In this document: positions 18,369-26,942 of the stretch, piece after piece
Layout: every line of letters begins with the position of its first letter
How positions within the stretch are numbered: position 1 is the first letter of the stretch
The notes under the pieces: model-generated
Seen by the model: the letters and a program-made list of their open reading frames with translations, nothing else
Told to the model about the DNA's origin: nothing
Databases searched by the model: none
Position numbers and translations under genes: made by a program
From: Bacteroidia bacterium
GTDB lineage: Bacteria > Bacteroidota > Bacteroidia > UKL13-3
Reading direction: 5' to 3'
Assembly: GCA_023151275.1 (NCBI GenBank)
Contig: JAKLJI010000024.1
Coordinates: forward strand, 1-49,448
DNA length: 49,448 bases

Positions 18369-18385
18369 GGTTTGAGATTCCTTCT

Positions 18386-18393
18386 TATATTTG
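18386..18393 (+). promoter_or_regulatory. Candidate -7 element TATATTTG for the small lipoprotein
   Basis: Exact TAnnTTTG match 15 bases before the ATG at 18409. A TTTG lies at 18366-18369, 16 bases upstream, shorter than the usual 19. Confidence 0.5.
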
Positions 18394-18408
18394 AGGGAAA
18401 GCTATTTT

Positions 18409-18612
18409 ATGAAAAAGACTTTAATTATTTCCGCATTCTTTGCAATATTTGCCTTTTCCAGCTGCGAATCTGACCCCAAACTTTCCGAACAGGAAGAAAA
18501 GGCAGTGAACGATTTGATGGAGGATCAACAGAAAAAACAAGACTCCCTAGAAAAAGTCTTGATGAAACAGATGGATTCACTTGGCGTTCCGGACCCAAAC
18601 GACTCCCTTTAA
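18409..18612 (+). CDS. Small lipoprotein, charged coiled-coil type
   Basis: 67 residues from MKKTLIISAFF, which gives a perfect lipoprotein signal ending FSSC (Cys19). A start at 18391 would place charged residues before the signal and overlap the -7 element. The mature 48 residues are highly charged (KLSEQEEKAVNDLMEDQQKK and beyond), predicted helical, ending in PDPNDSL. No family recognised. It has its own candidate promoter behind a weak terminator, so it may be expressed separately from lptB. Confidence 0.75.
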   Translation: MKKTLIISAFFAIFAFSSCESDPKLSEQEEKAVNDLMEDQQKKQDSLEKVLMKQMDSLGVPDPNDSL

Positions 18613-19146
18613 TATATACAATCCGCCACTTACTCAATTCACTTAAGAATTGTTGGAATTAACCGCAAATTTGAATCGTATCATTTTTTCGGCTTAACTA
18701 GTTAAACCCAATTTGATTTTTTAAAATTCAGACAGGGAACTAAAAACTCTTCGACAAGTTCAGTTTTGTCACTACGAAGTTTTTAACGAACGAAATTCCA
18801 TGATAACGAATTCAAGCCTTCGTGCCTGAATTACTTCAGTCTGACACAAACCCAATTTTCCCCGGGACTACTACTCGGTCCCGAGGGAAATGGATTTCTA
18901 AGGCATATCTCTTGTCAGCCTAAAAACATCAAAGCCATCCCAAAACCAAAATTTCCCGAAAACCTTGATTCTGCATTTGAACTTCGTTACGAGGTCCAAA
19001 AATCCAACTGAATTGGCTCTTCTTGAGTAAAGCATTATAAACTTTACAGTGCGCAAGAAAACCCAAGCTTACACCCAATTTCAAGGGAATTTTAGCCAGT
19101 AATTGATGGTCAAAAATTTCCGGAATAAAGAAAGTTTTTTTTGAAA
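18613..19146. other. Non-coding stretch with a strong hairpin and a dispersed repeat
   Basis: About 530 bases without a credible gene. A strong hairpin occupies 18857-18890: TTTCCC and CGGGAC pair with GTCCCG and GGGAAA, with one bulged A and a nine-base loop, and no U-run follows. Bases 18952-19130 are copy R1 of an AT-rich repeat also found near 46600. The 13-base word AAAATTTCCsGAA (one mismatch) occurs directly repeated at 18948-18960 and 19113-19125. The remainder (18740-18850) shows only short imperfect repeats. Confidence 0.6.
18952..19130 (+). repeat. AT-rich MITE-like repeat, copy R1 (degenerate)
   Basis: Alignable by eye with 46595-46772 over about 165 bases. Shared words in order include GCATTTGAACTTCGT, CCAAAA, GCAT-AT, CCCAATTTCA and TTCCGG. 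Its terminal inverted repeats are decayed compared with copy R2. Confidence 0.65.
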
Positions 19147-19908
19147 CTAGGCGTTCACCTGCTTCTCAGCCAGCAATTGACTGCGGGTAGCACACAAATC
19201 AAAAATCAACTCCGGATTCTGTTCGATTGCATTTCCAACCACAACCACATCTGCTCCTGCCAACCAGGCTTCCTTTGCTTGAGCACTTGTGCGTATTCCT
19301 CCTCCAATAAAAATTGGAGCACAAACGGCTTTACGAACCTCACGAATCATTTTCGGACTAATAGGCCGGTCGGCGCCGCTGCCCGAATCCATATAAATTA
19401 CGCGTAAACCCAGCATTTCTCCTGCCAGCGCAGTGGTTGATGCAATATTGGGTTTATCGTGCGGTATGGGCGTTGTATTGCTCATGTACATTACGCTGGT
19501 AATCTTACCGCCATCAACAATCATGTAACCCGTAGGAATCACTTCCACCCCAGATTTTTTCAACCCGGGTGCAGCTAAAACCTGTTTTCCAATTAACAAA
19601 TCCGGATTACGGCCCGATATCATACTCAAAAATAAAATGGCATCTGCTTCCGGATGAGTTTGCATGAGGTTTCCCGGAAACAAAACAACCGGAATACGGG
19701 TACGAGATTTAATATAGCTCACGCACTCTTCCCAAAAACCATTGGTGATTAAGCTTCCTCCAACAAGTATGAAGTCTGCACCAGCTTCATTGCAACGGTC
19801 TATCACCCGGTCAACAGACTGGGTTCCGTCCAGACTATCCGGGTCAATTAATACCGCCAGCTTTTTGGTGGTAGATTGGGTAAGCTGATTTAAAACTCCA
19901 CTCTTCAA
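19147..19908 (-). CDS. Geranylgeranylglyceryl/heptaprenylglyceryl phosphate synthase
   Basis: 253 residues, a TIM-barrel of the GGGPS/PcrB family. Visible motifs are LAVLIDPDSL (strand 1), ILVGGSL, VLFPGN, GYMIVDGG, YMDSGSGAD and the phosphate-binding IFIGGGIRT and VVGNAIE. The enzyme joins a polyprenyl diphosphate to sn-glycerol-1-phosphate with an ether bond. It is central to archaeal membranes, and homologues are also known in Bacillota (PcrB) and Bacteroidota. The chain length and the fate of the product here are unknown. The gene is monocistronic on the minus strand between two long non-coding stretches. No glycerol-1-phosphate dehydrogenase is seen in the window. Confidence 0.93.
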   Translation of the reverse strand: MKSGVLNQLTQSTTKKLAVLIDPDSLDGTQSVDRVIDRCNEAGADFILVGGSLITNGFWEECVSYIKSRTRIPVVLFPGNLMQTHPEADAILFLSMISGRNPDLLIGKQVLAAPGLKKSGVEVIPTGYMIVDGGKITSVMYMSNTTPIPHDKPNIASTTALAGEMLGLRVIYMDSGSGADRPISPKMIREVRKAVCAPIFIGGGIRTSAQAKEAWLAGADVVVVGNAIEQNPELIFDLCATRSQLLAEKQVNA

Positions 19909-20491
19909 TTCTTGGATTTTGGGTTGAACAAATAAACAATTTTTAAGCGATTTTTTTCAGGCCAATTGATAGAAATTCATTCAAGCTCCTGCTTTTGGTC
20001 TGTAACTCAGGCCCACCAGCTCAAGGAACAGCCAGAGTTTTTGGAAAACTGTCCGATATTCAAGACAATCAACTGAAAATGAAGCAATTGTTAAGTCCCT
20101 GAAATCCGCAAGTAGCAAGGGGTACAATGTGAATAACTTATGTTATGAACAGGGGGAAAGCTTAAAAAAACAATGGTTGGAAGGAATCAACAGGGGTAGG
20201 TGTTGAAAGTGAAGTTTGAATAAACCTCGTTTGTTTGGGACTTTTGATGAAAAACCCGGCAAAAAAAGCAGGAGTTTTTTTAGGAATTGTTCTTTAAAGT
20301 TTGACCGCGCAGCATTTCTTTCGTCAGCCGGAACTCCTTTTTACAGATTACCTGTCCTTAACACTTATCATCCTCTCGACGAAGAACACTAAGATAAGAT
20401 GTCTGGTTGTTCTGTGAATTGCTGCCCCCTAAACTTTGGAAAACAAGACCTATTCCACCAACAACCTTAAACGTAATCACTCATAAGTCCC
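19909..20491. other. Long 5' region of the ribonucleotide reductase gene
   Basis: About 580 bases without a gene. Spaced near-matches to a -7 element (TAAAGTTTG near 20296 and TAAACTTTG near 20429) are the only promoter-like words. ATAAC-TTAT-GTTAT near 20132 is a small inverted repeat. I looked for cobalamin-riboswitch features because the downstream enzyme uses B12 and saw none that I could support. NrdR boxes were also not evident. Confidence 0.5.
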
Positions 20492-23400
20492 ATGAGCCGC
20501 AGCAAAAAAAATGAACAGAAAGGCCTCCGCTTCGAGAGGCATTTCACCCGCGAAGGGGTTAGCGTATTCGACATGTTCGAGTACGACTACAGAACCTCAG
20601 TAATCAAAAACCCAAATGGCAGTGTGGTTTTTGAAATGAAAAATGTGGAAGTACCTAAATCCTGGAGCCAGGTAGCTACCGATGTGCTTGCCCAGAAGTA
20701 TTTCCGAAAAGCCGGAGTTCCACAACCCGATGGCAGTCTGGGTCGTGAAACCAGCTTGAAACAAGTAGCTCATCGTATGGCCCATTGTTGGAGACAATGG
20801 GGTGAAGATTACGGCTATTTTGATAGTTCCGCTGATGCTCAGGTTTTCTACGATGAGCTCGTTTATATGATTATGGGGCAATATGCAGCTCCAAACTCAC
20901 CTCAATGGTTCAATACCGGCCTTTACTCTTCGTACGGAATTACCGGTAAGCCACAAGGTCACTATTTTGTGAATCCAAAAACAGGAAAACTCGAACGTTC
21001 AACCTCAGCTTATGAGCGCCCACAACCGCATGCCTGTTTTATTCTTTCTGTTGATGATGATTTGGTAAACGAAGGTGGTATCATGGACCTTTGGGTTCGT
21101 GAAGCGCGTATCTTCAAATACGGTTCAGGGGTAGGAACAAACTTTTCGCGTATTCGCGGTGCTTCTGAAAAATTAAGTGGCGGTGGAAGTTCATCGGGAC
21201 TAATGAGCTTCTTAAAGATTGGGGACCGCGCTGCCGGTGCCATTAAATCAGGTGGAACCACACGCCGTGCTGCCAAAATGGTTTGTCTTGATTTAGACCA
21301 CCCTGAGATTGTTGAGTTCATTAATTGGAAAAAAGACGAAGAGAAAAAAGTAGCTGCGCTTATCGCAGCCGGATATCCAAGCGATTACGAAGGCGAAGCA
21401 TACGCTACTGTTTCGGGACAAAACTCAAACAACTCAGTTCGTATTCCACATAGCTTTTTCGAAGCTCTTGAAAAAGGAAGCGATTGGGAATTAAAAGCCC
21501 GCACAGATGGCCGCACCATGAAGACTATTCCGTCTTCCGAAATCTGGGATATGATTGCTGATGCCGCTTGGGCCTGTGCAGATCCGGGTGTGCAATACGA
21601 TACCACCATCAACGAATGGCATACCTGCCCAGAAGGTGGACGTATCAACGCTTCTAATCCTTGCTCAGAGTACATGTTCCTTGACAATACAGCATGTAAC
21701 CTGGCTTCATTAAACCTGATGAAGTATTTCAACCCTGAAACATTGGAATTTGATGTTAAAGGATTTGAGCACTCAACCCGAGTATGGACAACCGTTCTTG
21801 AGATTTCTGTGCTTATGGCGCAGTTCCCTTCTCAGGAAGTTGCTCAACTTTCATACGAATACCGCACCTTGGGACTAGGCTATGCGAACCTGGGCTCAAT
21901 GTTAATGGTTGCAGGCATTCCTTATGACTCGCCAAAAGCTTTCGCTTATGCCGGTGCAATCACCGCTATTTTAAATGGTGTTGCCTATCAGACATCTGCT
22001 GAAATGGCCAAATACTTAGGTGCATTTGCCCGCTACGAAGAAAACAAACAACACATGTTGCGTGTAATGCGCAACCACCGCTATGCAGCTTACAACGCTA
22101 CTGATGCGTATGAAGGATTGAGTGTAAAACCGGTTGGAATTGATCCAAAATACTGTCCGGATTACATGCTTCAAGCTGCAACAGCTTCTTGGGATAAAGC
22201 CCTGCAAATGGGTGAAGAATATGGATACCGCAACGCACAAGCCACAGTAATTGCTCCAACCGGAACCATTGGTTTGGTAATGGATTGCGATACAACCGGT
22301 ATTGAACCCGATTTCGCCTTGGTAAAATTCAAAAAACTTTCAGGCGGTGGATACTTCAAAATCATCAACCAAAGTGTTCCACAAGCATTGAAAAACCTGG
22401 GTTATTCAGCCGAAGAAATCAATGCGATTGAAAAATACGCCACAGGTCATGCTACCCTAAAAGGTGCTCCACATATCAACCCTGAAACACTTAAGTTCCG
22501 TGGGTTCAACGATGAGGAAATTGAAAAATTAGATAAAGCTGCGGCTGGTGCATTTGAAATTGGTTTCGCATTCAACGTGTGGACACTTGGAGAAGATTGC
22601 CTGAAACGCTTAGGATTCACTCCAGAAGAATACAATAACTATAATTTTAACCTCTTACGTAAACTTGGCTTTACCAAAAAAGAAATCGATGAGGCCAATG
22701 ACTATGTTTGTGGTACAATGACCGTTGAAGGTGCGCCGTTCTTGAAAGATGAGCACTTGCCTGTTTTTGATTGCGCCAACAAATGCGGAAATAAAGGCGT
22801 TCGTTACATTGCAGCTCAAGGTCATATTCGTATGATGGCATCAGCACAGCCATTCCTGAGTGGTGCCATTTCAAAAACAATCAACCTGCCAAACGAAGCC
22901 ACCGTTCAAGATATCAAAGATTGTTATTACTTGAGCTGGCAGTTGGGCTTGAAAGCCAATGCCCTTTACCGCGACGGTTGCAAACTTTCTCAGCCACTCA
23001 GCAACAAATCGGATGTGAAAGACGAAGAAGATGTGCAAGAAGTTGTTGAAAGCGTTCTTGGTCAGGATGCCCACAAACCTGTTGGAGAACTAAGTCCAGA
23101 ACAGGTGCTTGAAGCAGCACAAGCAATTTTAACTCGTACCCACGATACCACATTCAAACATAAACTTGCCGGCGTTGTTGCCCGTAAAACATTGCCTGGA
23201 AAACGTAGTGGCTTCACACAAAAAGCCAGCGTAGGCGGACAAACCATCTTTGTTCGCACAGGAGAATACGAAGATGGAACATTAGGAGAAATCTTTGTTG
23301 ACCTTCACAAAGAAGGAGCCACTTTACGTAGTTTGATGAACTGCTTCTCCATTGCAGTTTCACTCGGACTTCAGTACGGTGTGCCTTTGGAAGAGTATGT

Positions 23401-23872
23401 AGATAAATTCACGTTCACCCGTTTTGAACCGGCAGGTATGGTTCAAGGCCACGACAATATCAAGAGCGCTACTTCCATTATCGACTATATCTTCCGTATG
23501 CTGGGATTTGAATACCTGGGAAGAGAAGATTTTGTGCAAGTTCAACCCAATGATGCGCAGCGTTCGCACATGGCCATTAACATGCACAAAGCACAGCAAG
23601 AGCTTGCCAAAAATCCGGTTAACCAAGGTGTAACACCCATGCCAATCGGATTCTACAAGCCTGCAAATCCCGCGGTTGAAGTGGTAAGCCCCGTAGCTGT
23701 TCCTGTTGCCGCACCGGTAATTAGCGCAGAACCCGGCATGCCCGATCAAATAAGTGAAATGAACAAGCGCATGGGTGATTCACCTGCTTGTCCAACTTGT
23801 GGTCATATCACCATCCGTAGTGGTGCATGTTACAAATGCCTAAACTGCGGAACCCAAACCGGTTGTAGCTAA
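20492..23872 (+). CDS. nrdJ: Adenosylcobalamin-dependent ribonucleotide reductase (class II)
   Basis: 1126 residues. The ten-stranded reductase barrel is complete. C182 (PHACFILS) and C402 (TACNLASLN) fit the redox pair, and NPCSE (N389, C391, E393) supplies the thiyl-radical cysteine with its Asn and Glu helpers. PTGTIG (about 590) is the phosphate-binding region. The C-terminus carries a TSCPD-like region and a Cys-rich tail (CPTCG, CYKCLNCG, TGCS) typical of long class II enzymes, which probably binds zinc and may shuttle electrons. It makes deoxyribonucleotides independently of oxygen, using coenzyme B12. No N-terminal ATP cone is obvious. The gene stands alone, closed by a strong terminator. 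Confidence 0.96.
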   Translation: MSRSKKNEQKGLRFERHFTREGVSVFDMFEYDYRTSVIKNPNGSVVFEMKNVEVPKSWSQVATDVLAQKYFRKAGVPQPDGSLGRETSLKQVAHRMAHCWRQWGEDYGYFDSSADAQVFYDELVYMIMGQYAAPNSPQWFNTGLYSSYGITGKPQGHYFVNPKTGKLERSTSAYERPQPHACFILSVDDDLVNEGGIMDLWVREARIFKYGSGVGTNFSRIRGASEKLSGGGSSSGLMSFLKIGDRAAGAIKSGGTTRRAAKMVCLDLDHPEIVEFINWKKDEEKKVAALIAAGYPSDYEGEAYATVSGQNSNNSVRIPHSFFEALEKGSDWELKARTDGRTMKTIPSSEIWDMIADAAWACADPGVQYDTTINEWHTCPEGGRINASNPCSEYMFLDNTACNLASLNLMKYFNPETLEFDVKGFEHSTRVWTTVLEISVLMAQFPSQEVAQLSYEYRTLGLGYANLGSMLMVAGIPYDSPKAFAYAGAITAILNGVAYQTSAEMAKYLGAFARYEENKQHMLRVMRNHRYAAYNATDAYEGLSVKPVGIDPKYCPDYMLQAATASWDKALQMGEEYGYRNAQATVIAPTGTIGLVMDCDTTGIEPDFALVKFKKLSGGGYFKIINQSVPQALKNLGYSAEEINAIEKYATGHATLKGAPHINPETLKFRGFNDEEIEKLDKAAAGAFEIGFAFNVWTLGEDCLKRLGFTPEEYNNYNFNLLRKLGFTKKEIDEANDYVCGTMTVEGAPFLKDEHLPVFDCANKCGNKGVRYIAAQGHIRMMASAQPFLSGAISKTINLPNEATVQDIKDCYYLSWQLGLKANALYRDGCKLSQPLSNKSDVKDEEDVQEVVESVLGQDAHKPVGELSPEQVLEAAQAILTRTHDTTFKHKLAGVVARKTLPGKRSGFTQKASVGGQTIFVRTGEYEDGTLGEIFVDLHKEGATLRSLMNCFSIAVSLGLQYGVPLEEYVDKFTFTRFEPAGMVQGHDNIKSATSIIDYIFRMLGFEYLGREDFVQVQPNDAQRSHMAINMHKAQQELAKNPVNQGVTPMPIGFYKPANPAVEVVSPVAVPVAAPVISAEPGMPDQISEMNKRMGDSPACPTCGHITIRSGACYKCLNCGTQTGCS

Positions 23873-23897
23873 TCCCTGAAAACTCCCTATATCCCGT

Positions 23898-23933
23898 AAA
23901 AGAGGCTGGCTTAATTGCTCAGCCTCTTTTTTT
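23898..23933 (+). terminator. Rho-independent terminator of nrdJ
   Basis: AGAGGCTG (23901-23908) and CAGCCTCT (23920-23927) with an 11-base loop, preceded by As and followed by a seven-T run. Confidence 0.92.
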
Positions 23934-23956
23934 ATGGCTTGCAAACTCAATACCCT

Positions 23957-24057
23957 ATCTCTCTTCCCCACCTCCATTCTCTTCCTCTTTCTTCTCTTAC
24001 TCTTGCTCTTTCTTCTTCTTCTCCTCTTTCTCCTTTCTGTTTCTCTTTCTTCTTCTT
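23957..24057 (+). repeat. Long polypyrimidine tract
   Basis: About 100 bases composed almost only of C and T on the plus strand (roughly five purines), built of CTT, CTC and TTCTT units. It lies just past the nrdJ terminator and ends about 75 bases before the next gene. Such tracts can adopt triplex DNA, and as RNA would be unstructured. Confidence 0.8.
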
Positions 24058-24130
24058 AAGGTTCTTTAAGCTTAATGGCTTTACATAAGAAAAGCTTAAG
24101 CAAAGTCGTTAGCTAGCAAACCCTTCACCC

Positions 24131-24973
24131 ATGATTATCAGGATAATTTTCCTGCTATGTCTAGCCGACATCAGCAGCAAGGCTACTTTTGCGCTAACCC
24201 GAATAAGTCTGCAACAGGCCCTCCATCATCCGGGGATTTCTTTAAAACTTAAAGGACATTCTTCCTCCAGGCAACGGGCAGAACTGCTGGTTAAAAATGG
24301 AATGAACCATGAAATTGAACTGGTAGTGCACGCCGGACAATTGCTCCATACTTCACACCAGGATGCCCAAAACCTGGTTGTAACAAAAACCCAATTCTTT
24401 GCACTTAAACCCGGAGAACAACTACAAAAACCCCTGTGGGCCATGTGCATTGAATCGCACGATAGAGGTCCCGGGCCCAACGACCCTTTTAGGCCGGTTG
24501 GTATGGCAAGTGGCCCCCTGTTGGCCATGGCTCAAACCATCGATAAGAACCAATTGTACAACAATGCAGCGGCACAAGATGCCTTGTGGTGTCTATCCAA
24601 CAGCCATCCACTTAGTTCCATTTACCATCCCGATCCCAAAATAACAAGACTCTTGCAGGAACAGGTTGCAGTATTTCATGGAATCAGCCTGGATGAGTTA
24701 CTCAAAAAAGAAAGATTAAATCAACCCAAACACAACCGGGTATTTCATGCCATTTACAGGTTTGCACTTAAGCAAGATCAATCGGTTGAACTAAGGCTTT
24801 ACGACCCGCAAGGCAATCAGGTAGCACAGTTGATGCCTGAAACATGCCTCGCACCCGGCGTACATGAAATTCCGGTAGGCTATTACCGAAGCTATCCTGA
24901 AGAAGGCTATTATCAACTGGTATTGGTAACCAATAACCAGGTAATCGAACGCAAATTAATTCGCTTGAGGTAA
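24131..24973 (+). CDS. Secreted protein of unknown function with T9SS/FlgD-like C-terminal domain
   Basis: 280 residues. A hydrophobic N-terminus (IIRIIFLLCLADIS) suggests export. Residues about 35-115 look like an all-beta domain; PEQ-like loops are not recognised. The final 75 residues (VELRLYDPQGNQVAQL, GVHEIPVGYY, EEGYYQLVLV, ERKLIRLR) follow the FlgD-Ig/type IX secretion C-terminal pattern: a strand, a G-turn, a G-Y-Y strand and a basic end. This suggests cell-surface secretion through the type IX system, but the match is by pattern only and the terminal K-x-hydrophobic signature is imperfect. Function unknown. It converges with the SprT-like gene with a 10-base gap. Confidence 0.75.
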   Translation: MIIRIIFLLCLADISSKATFALTRISLQQALHHPGISLKLKGHSSSRQRAELLVKNGMNHEIELVVHAGQLLHTSHQDAQNLVVTKTQFFALKPGEQLQKPLWAMCIESHDRGPGPNDPFRPVGMASGPLLAMAQTIDKNQLYNNAAAQDALWCLSNSHPLSSIYHPDPKITRLLQEQVAVFHGISLDELLKKERLNQPKHNRVFHAIYRFALKQDQSVELRLYDPQGNQVAQLMPETCLAPGVHEIPVGYYRSYPEEGYYQLVLVTNNQVIERKLIRLR

Positions 24974-24983
24974 AGGTTTAGCG

Positions 24984-25649
24984 CTACCGCATTTCCTTCA
25001 CCTCTGCCATGAGGTGAACCCTGTATTTGTATTTGCCATCCAAACTTTCACAAAGTGCGTAGGTACGCAGTTTCTTTAGCCGCCGCATCCAAGATTCAGG
25101 ATGCTCTTTCAGCACAAACTCCACACCATCCAATAAATCGTTTACATGCAATTTATCCTGTTTGCGGCTATCGTATTTCTTGAGTACTTGCAGCAATTTT
25201 ACATCGGCCGACTGCGAATACTTGGGATTCATCATGTGCCTGGCCAATGCAGCACGCAGGTCGTATGGAAACACATCCGAATCCAGAAAAGGCTTCATGT
25301 TGATGCGAAACTCCTGCTTCCATTCCTCCCCATGTGGATCATGCGCATGCTTGTACTTAAGGTACGCTGTATGATGCGCCAACTCATGCACAAAGGTGAT
25401 TAAAAACTCAAATTGCGAAAGATTGTGATTAACAGAAATGCGATTTCCATGCCCGGAATGCGGACTGTAATCACCATACCTGCCCTTACGCTCCACCTCA
25501 ATATGCAGGTGTAGCTTGTAATACATAATTAGTTCCGTGCAGCGATCCAAGGCCGTATCAGGCACAAAACCCTTCAGGGCTTCGGCCAACTTACGCTTAT
25601 GTTGCAGCTGCGCCTCCGTCAGCTTTTCAAAAACAAAGGCAGCCGGCAT
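24984..25649 (-). CDS. SprT-like zinc metalloprotease domain protein
   Basis: 221 residues. The zinc-binding helix FVHELAHHTAY carries H88, E89 and H92, and HDPHGEEWK provides the third ligand H106, as in SprT/Spartan proteins. The C-terminal third is basic and could bind DNA. Family members cleave proteins, in Spartan those crosslinked to DNA, but bacterial SprT proteins are poorly characterised. It starts three bases after the TerC stop and is very likely co-transcribed with it. The end is 10 bases from the convergent 24131 gene. Confidence 0.85.
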   Translation of the reverse strand: MPAAFVFEKLTEAQLQHKRKLAEALKGFVPDTALDRCTELIMYYKLHLHIEVERKGRYGDYSPHSGHGNRISVNHNLSQFEFLITFVHELAHHTAYLKYKHAHDPHGEEWKQEFRINMKPFLDSDVFPYDLRAALARHMMNPKYSQSADVKLLQVLKKYDSRKQDKLHVNDLLDGVEFVLKEHPESWMRRLKKLRTYALCESLDGKYKYRVHLMAEVKEMR

Positions 25650-25652
25650 TGC

Positions 25653-26345
25653 TTATTTCTTGCCCTGTTTGAGCGATTTCATTTGAATTACATCCACCAG
25701 GAAAGCAAAAGCCATCGAGAAGTAGATGTATCCTTTCGGAATTTCAAAATGCAAGCCTTCAGCCATCAACGAAACACCAATCATCATCAAAAAACAAAGT
25801 GCCAGCACCTTAAATGATGGATGTTTACTGATAAAAGAAGCTATGGGCTTGGATGCAAAAAGCATAATTACAACCGTTACTACAACCGCAGTGTACATCA
25901 CCCACAATTCTTCAACCATACCAACTGCGGTAATAATGGAGTCGATGGAGAATACCAGATCCAACACCAACACTTCCAGCAAAAGCTGGCCAAAACTGGC
26001 CTTCTTGGGCTTGATATCAGGTGTGCCATGCTCTTCAGTTTGGTGATAAATTTCCTTGGTACTCTTGAAAAGCAGGAACAAGCCACCGCCAAGCAGAATT
26101 AAACTCTTTCCGGTAAAATCAATATCAAGCACGGTAAACAAGGTATGATCCAATTGAAGAATCCACGAGATTGCAGTTAACAGAATCAGTCGGATAACCA
26201 TGGCCAAGCCCATGCCCCAGTAGCGCAATTTGTCTTTTTGCTCAGCAGGCAATTTATCCGAAAGGATGGAAATAAAAATGATGTTGTCAATGCCCAGAAT
26301 GGTTTCCAGGGCAATAAGGGAGATTAAAGGAATGATGGCGTCCAT
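25653..26345 (-). CDS. TerC-family integral membrane protein
   Basis: 230 residues from MDAIIPLISL; the frame extends 31 residues upstream, but that part is not family-like and would cross a candidate -7 element. Seven hydrophobic segments with the family motifs ETILGIDNIIF in the first helix and VLDLVFSIDSI in a later one, both with acidic residues in the membrane that probably handle a divalent cation. TerC proteins are linked to tellurite resistance and metal (manganese) export. It is the first gene of a pair with the SprT-like protease. Confidence 0.9.
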   Translation of the reverse strand: MDAIIPLISLIALETILGIDNIIFISILSDKLPAEQKDKLRYWGMGLAMVIRLILLTAISWILQLDHTLFTVLDIDFTGKSLILLGGGLFLLFKSTKEIYHQTEEHGTPDIKPKKASFGQLLLEVLVLDLVFSIDSIITAVGMVEELWVMYTAVVVTVVIMLFASKPIASFISKHPSFKVLALCFLMMIGVSLMAEGLHFEIPKGYIYFSMAFAFLVDVIQMKSLKQGKK

Positions 26346-26365
26346 TCGATAAAATTGAATTTCAG

Positions 26366-26373
26366 CGAAAATA
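26366..26373 (-). promoter_or_regulatory. Possible -7 element TATTTTCG for the TerC gene
   Basis: One base from TAnnTTTG, 20 bases before the chosen ATG, and the same word as in front of the SRAP gene. No -33 partner seen. Confidence 0.35.
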
Positions 26374-26600
26374 CAAGTTAGCAAGCAGTAAATGCTGAGA
26401 GAAAATAAAAAACTGGGAAGAATGCTTTTCCCCATCAACGAATCAACGGAAGGCTAATAAACAATGGGAATTCGGACACGCCGATTGCGCTTCAAGGGAT
26501 TTTACCTGCAGCTTAGAATTTCAATGTGGGCGTTCCTGTTGGCATCAAAACACGTGTGAGCTTGCAACTTACGCAAGCCAACAGGCCGGGCTGTTGTTCC

Positions 26601-26700
26601 AAGCTTTGGGATGCCAGTGCAGCGGCTGTAGTGGCTTAGCCGGGCTTCTGAGGTCGCCGGCACGCGCACACAGCCGCAAGCCCTGCCACCCAAAGGCTTT
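26601..26700 (+). repeat. GC-rich structured dispersed repeat, copy C
   Basis: The most regular hairpin of the family. Outer stem CTTTGGG/CCCAAAG (26604-26610/26689-26695), middle stem GCGGCTGT/ACAGCCGC (26622-26629/26670-26677), inner GCCGG/CCGGC, apical GGTCGCC (26652-26658). It lacks the flanking TGTACT and GGTACC words of copies A, B and D. It lies in the roughly 500-base gap between the TerC and phosphatase genes. The rest of that gap shows nothing coding. Confidence 0.75.
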
Positions 26701-26942
26701 CCACGCCCATCCCTAACGCCGCTGCCAATGGCAGCGATGAGGGATCAAGAATTAAGCTAGTCACTAAATCTCCATCAAACCAATGAAGATGCTCATTGAA
26801 GTTACTCTACATCCCAATCCAGAGGTGAACAAAAATGGCTTCCCTATATTTGACTAAAATAGCATTAAACTGGAATTGCCATTAACCGCAGAAATTAATC
26901 GAGTTGAAAGCAATTTAATCACATATTAACCAACTTACCTCA

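Noticed and set aside
19909-20491. Cobalamin riboswitch or NrdR boxes upstream of nrdJ
   Set aside because: Neither the conserved B12-box core nor a convincing pair of NrdR boxes could be seen.
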